From assembly GCA_002366775.1 (NCBI GenBank), contig DFBW01000225.1, positions 6,738 to 13,702 of the forward strand: DNA of 6,965 nucleotides. The letters are read 5' to 3'. Shown here piece by piece: positions 5,154 through 6,965 of the stretch (position 1 is the first letter of the stretch; the number at the start of each line of letters is the position of its first letter). Source of the DNA: Roseovarius sp. UBA3070 (GTDB taxonomy: Bacteria; Pseudomonadota; Alphaproteobacteria; Rhodobacterales; Rhodobacteraceae). Position numbers and translations under genes: made by a program. The notes under the pieces are model-generated. The model was not told the origin of the DNA. It did not search any database and saw nothing but the letters and a program-made list of their open reading frames with translations.

Positions 5154-6578
5154 TTGTTGGGTAACAGATCACATATGACAATTGGACTTCGCACGCTCAT
5201 GGTGAGTGTGGCCGCAGTGATGTGGCTGGGGGTTGCACCTCAGGCCAGGGCGGAAACTTTGGCTGACGCATTGGTTGACGCTTACAATCATTCGGGCCTG
5301 CTGGATCAGAACCGCGCCGTGTTGCGCGCCGCAGATGAGGACGTGGCGACCGCCGTGTCGGCGCTGCGTCCGGTTTTGAACTGGTCTGCTGACATCACCC
5401 GAACGTTTGGGCGCACCAATACTTCGCTTGGCACATTGGGCATTCAGCAAACCGATGTGAACCTAGGGATATCCGCCAGCCTTCTGCTGTATGATTTTGG
5501 CCGCAGCAATTTTCAGATTGATGCCGCCAAGGAAACAGTGCTGGCCACCCGTGACGCACTGGTCAGCGTTGAGCAACAGGTGCTGCTGCGCGCTGTGCAG
5601 GCCTATATGAATGTACGGCGCAATAGCCAGTTTGTCTCGCTGCGCGAAAACAACTTGCGTCTGATCCGTCAGGAATTACGCGCGGCCAAAGACCGTTTTG
5701 AAGTGGGCGAAGTGACCCGCACAGATGTGGCCTTGGCCGAGGCCCGCCTGGCCGCTGCCCGCAGTGGTCTGGCGTTTGCTCAAGGCGATTTATTGCAGTC
5801 GGTCGAAGAATTTCGCGCAGCCGTGGGCCGCAAGCCTGCCAACCTCAAGGCGCCGCGCCGCGCGCCAAAACTGTCGGGAAATGTGGATGCCGCTAAATCA
5901 GTGGCCGTGCGCAAACACCCTGATATGCATAAGGCGCAGCGCGATATTTCTGCCGCAGAGCTGAATATGAAAGCCGCCAATGCGGCGAAAAAACCCACCG
6001 TCAGCCTAGTCGGGAAACTGGCCGCAGGCGAAGAAGTTTACGGCGATGATTTCAGCCGCACGGGCAGCGTTGGGGTGCAGGTCACCGGGCCGATTTATCA
6101 AGGTGGCGCGCTGACTGCGACCAAACGCAAGGCGCAGGCCCAGCGTGATGGATTGCGCGCGCGTTTGCATATCGTGCGTAATCAGGTGATGCAGGATGTG
6201 GGCAATGCCTATGCCCGTTTGCGGGCAGCGCGGTCGGGTGTCACCTCCAGCCAACAACAGGTACGCGCCTCTCGCGTGGCCTTCCGCGGTGTACGAGAAG
6301 AGGCCAAACTTGGCGCGCGCACAACATTGGATGTGCTGGATGCCGAACAGGATTTGCTGGATGCCGAAGCCAATCTGATTTCAGCCGAAGCGGACGTATT
6401 TATCGCAGCCTATGCGGTGCTGTCCGCCATGGGTGAGTTGACTGCAAAAGACCTCAAGCTGAACGTGCAGACCTATGACCCGGCCGCTTATTATAACCTG
6501 GTCAAAGACGCCCCCATTGAAGGCAGCAAACAGGGCAAGCAACTGGACCGCGTTTTGAAGGCTCTGGGCAAAGAATAA
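5154..6578 (+). CDS. tolC: TolC family outer membrane efflux protein
   Basis: The 474-aa length fits TolC, which forms a trimeric outer-membrane barrel and periplasmic tunnel for multidrug pumps and type I secretion. A signal peptide is clear: basic start, hydrophobic TLMVSVAAVMWLGVA, and cleavage expected after PQARA (residue 33 from TTG). The internal two-fold repeat of the family is visible: DVNLGISASLLLYDFGRS (101-118) mirrors VGVQVTGPIYQGGAL (306-320), both strand-plus-turn segments, and RFEVGEVTRTDVALAEARL (181-199) mirrors AKLGARTTLDVLDAEQDL (384-401) in the coiled-coil helices. The rest is Ala/Arg/Gln-rich helical coiled coil. Start: TTG at 5154 has the better ribosome binding site; ATG at 5175 would leave a 26-residue signal peptide. 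No periplasmic adaptor or inner-membrane pump gene is in the window, so it likely serves several partners encoded elsewhere. Confidence 0.93.
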   Translation: MLGNRSHMTIGLRTLMVSVAAVMWLGVAPQARAETLADALVDAYNHSGLLDQNRAVLRAADEDVATAVSALRPVLNWSADITRTFGRTNTSLGTLGIQQTDVNLGISASLLLYDFGRSNFQIDAAKETVLATRDALVSVEQQVLLRAVQAYMNVRRNSQFVSLRENNLRLIRQELRAAKDRFEVGEVTRTDVALAEARLAAARSGLAFAQGDLLQSVEEFRAAVGRKPANLKAPRRAPKLSGNVDAAKSVAVRKHPDMHKAQRDISAAELNMKAANAAKKPTVSLVGKLAAGEEVYGDDFSRTGSVGVQVTGPIYQGGALTATKRKAQAQRDGLRARLHIVRNQVMQDVGNAYARLRAARSGVTSSQQQVRASRVAFRGVREEAKLGARTTLDVLDAEQDLLDAEANLISAEADVFIAAYAVLSAMGELTAKDLKLNVQTYDPAAYYNLVKDAPIEGSKQGKQLDRVLKALGKE

Positions 6579-6617
6579 CCGCATATGGGCGCGCACGTTA
6601 CCTTGGCTGTGTTTCGT

Positions 6618-6651
6618 GGCCGCGCAGATTGATTGACCAAATCCAGCGGCC
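6618..6651 (+). terminator. inverted repeat after tolC, weak terminator candidate
   Basis: GGCCGC (6618-6623) and GCGGCC (6646-6651) pair perfectly, with a 22-nt loop in which GATT and AATC can pair further. It begins 40 bp after the tolC stop. No T-tract follows, so intrinsic termination is doubtful. Confidence 0.3.
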
Positions 6652-6673
6652 CTCAGATTAAACCTAAAACCCC

Positions 6674-6719
6674 GTCTACCCCATTGTGTGATACCGCACC
6701 CATGGGTAGACTGCGTATC
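6674..6719 (+). promoter_or_regulatory. overlapping alternative hairpins upstream of the PopZ-like gene
   Basis: GTCTACCC (6674-6681) pairs with GGGTAGAC (6704-6711), extended by an AT/AT pair past one bulged C. Inside, GTGTG (6686-6690) pairs with CGCAC (6695-6699), one G-U, around a 4-nt loop. A competing pairing joins GATACCGCA (6690-6698) to TGCGTATC (6712-6719) with one bulge. The element ends 21 nt before the ATG at 6741. If transcribed it would sit in the leader of that gene; as DNA it might be an operator. Confidence 0.4.
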
Positions 6720-6740
6720 AGGCAAGAATGGTAAGCAGTT

Positions 6741-6965
6741 ATGTCAGACCCAGTGACCAACGTGGAAATAGAAGACGTGCTTTCGTCGATCCGTCGCCTT
6801 GTTTCGACAGATGACAGGGCCGATGCGCAGCCTCAGATTGCGGCTGAACCTGTGCCGGAAAAACTGGTTTTGACCCCAGCATTGCGTGTCACCACAGCTG
6901 AAAAACCTGCGGAAATTGCTGGCGCCATTGCGGATGAAGAAAGCAGCGAAACCAGCGTAGAAGAC
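6741..6965 (+). CDS. PopZ/DUF2497-like protein, N-terminal part (truncated by window)
   Basis: Seventy-five codons are open to the right edge. The N-terminus MSDPVTNVEIEDVLSSIRRLVS carries a short amphipathic helix (I10-S22) of the E-x-[IV]-L-x-S-I-R-R-[IL]-[IV]-S type. From memory, this is the start of alphaproteobacterial DUF2497/PopZ proteins such as the MEEILASIRRIIS segment of Caulobacter PopZ. What follows (to residue 75) is an acidic, Ala/Glu/Pro-rich, low-complexity and probably disordered stretch, again as in PopZ, whose oligomerising helices lie at the C-terminus, beyond this window. PopZ forms a cytoplasmic polar scaffold that anchors centromere and cell-cycle proteins. No strong ribosome binding site is visible (GGTAAG about 5 nt upstream is the best); another ATG at 6728 is out of frame. 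Family call is likely; PopZ function is inferred. Confidence 0.72.
   Translation, partial: MSDPVTNVEIEDVLSSIRRLVSTDDRADAQPQIAAEPVPEKLVLTPALRVTTAEKPAEIAGAIADEESSETSVED

Noticed and set aside
6656..6672. TTAA-containing stretch considered as a CtrA binding site upstream of the PopZ-like gene
   Set aside because: Only one TTAA half-site is present; the second half at the required spacing is missing.
1..6965. Search for CRISPR arrays, toxin-antitoxin pairs, phage genes or defence systems
   Set aside because: No regularly spaced repeats, no integrase, and no nuclease or helicase motifs were seen. All long ORFs with good coding character are explained by housekeeping or metabolic families.

Overview
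The window looks like chromosomal DNA of an alphaproteobacterium, most likely Rhodobacteraceae (Roseobacter group). The grounds are GC-rich codon use, the run of a protein-L-isoaspartate methyltransferase-like gene, a TolC-type outer membrane factor and a PopZ/DUF2497-like protein, and a tRNA-Cys with U73 and an encoded CCA. Identification is by reading motifs only; no database search was possible.

Layout: (1) 1-1182 is the 3' part of a PBP4-type D-Ala-D-Ala carboxypeptidase (dacB), cut by the window's left edge. (2) 1183-1800 has no convincing gene. It holds a structured inverted/direct repeat (1261-1330) and scattered gene-like fragments that suggest a decayed region. (3) 1801-4141 is a tight three-gene operon on + : an unrecognised 72-aa ORF with a strong ribosome binding site, a class I/II PLP aminotransferase and a fold-type II PLP ammonia-lyase/dehydratase. 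The genes are joined by two ATGA overlaps. (4) 4142-4487 carries a hairpin and a tRNA-Cys gene on the - strand with a candidate promoter. (5) 4488-6578 is a pcm-like methyltransferase followed 12 bp later by tolC. (6) 6579-6740 is an intergenic stretch with two inverted repeats. (7) From 6741 to the right edge is the start of a PopZ/DUF2497-like gene.

How the genes work together: dacB, tolC and the PopZ-like gene belong to envelope and polar cell biology and look like conserved core genome. The two PLP enzymes almost certainly act in one amino-acid pathway: the lyase would release ammonia from a (hydroxy)amino acid to give a 2-oxo acid, and the transaminase would exchange amino groups. The substrate cannot be read from the sequence. 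The block sits between a gene-poor stretch and the 3' end of a tRNA gene, which is compatible with an acquired cassette, but no integrase is visible.

Most worth a second look: the coupled 72-aa ORF and its PLP partners, the mutually exclusive hairpins at 1261-1330, the divergent active-site loop of the pcm-like protein, and the alternative hairpins just upstream of the PopZ-like start.
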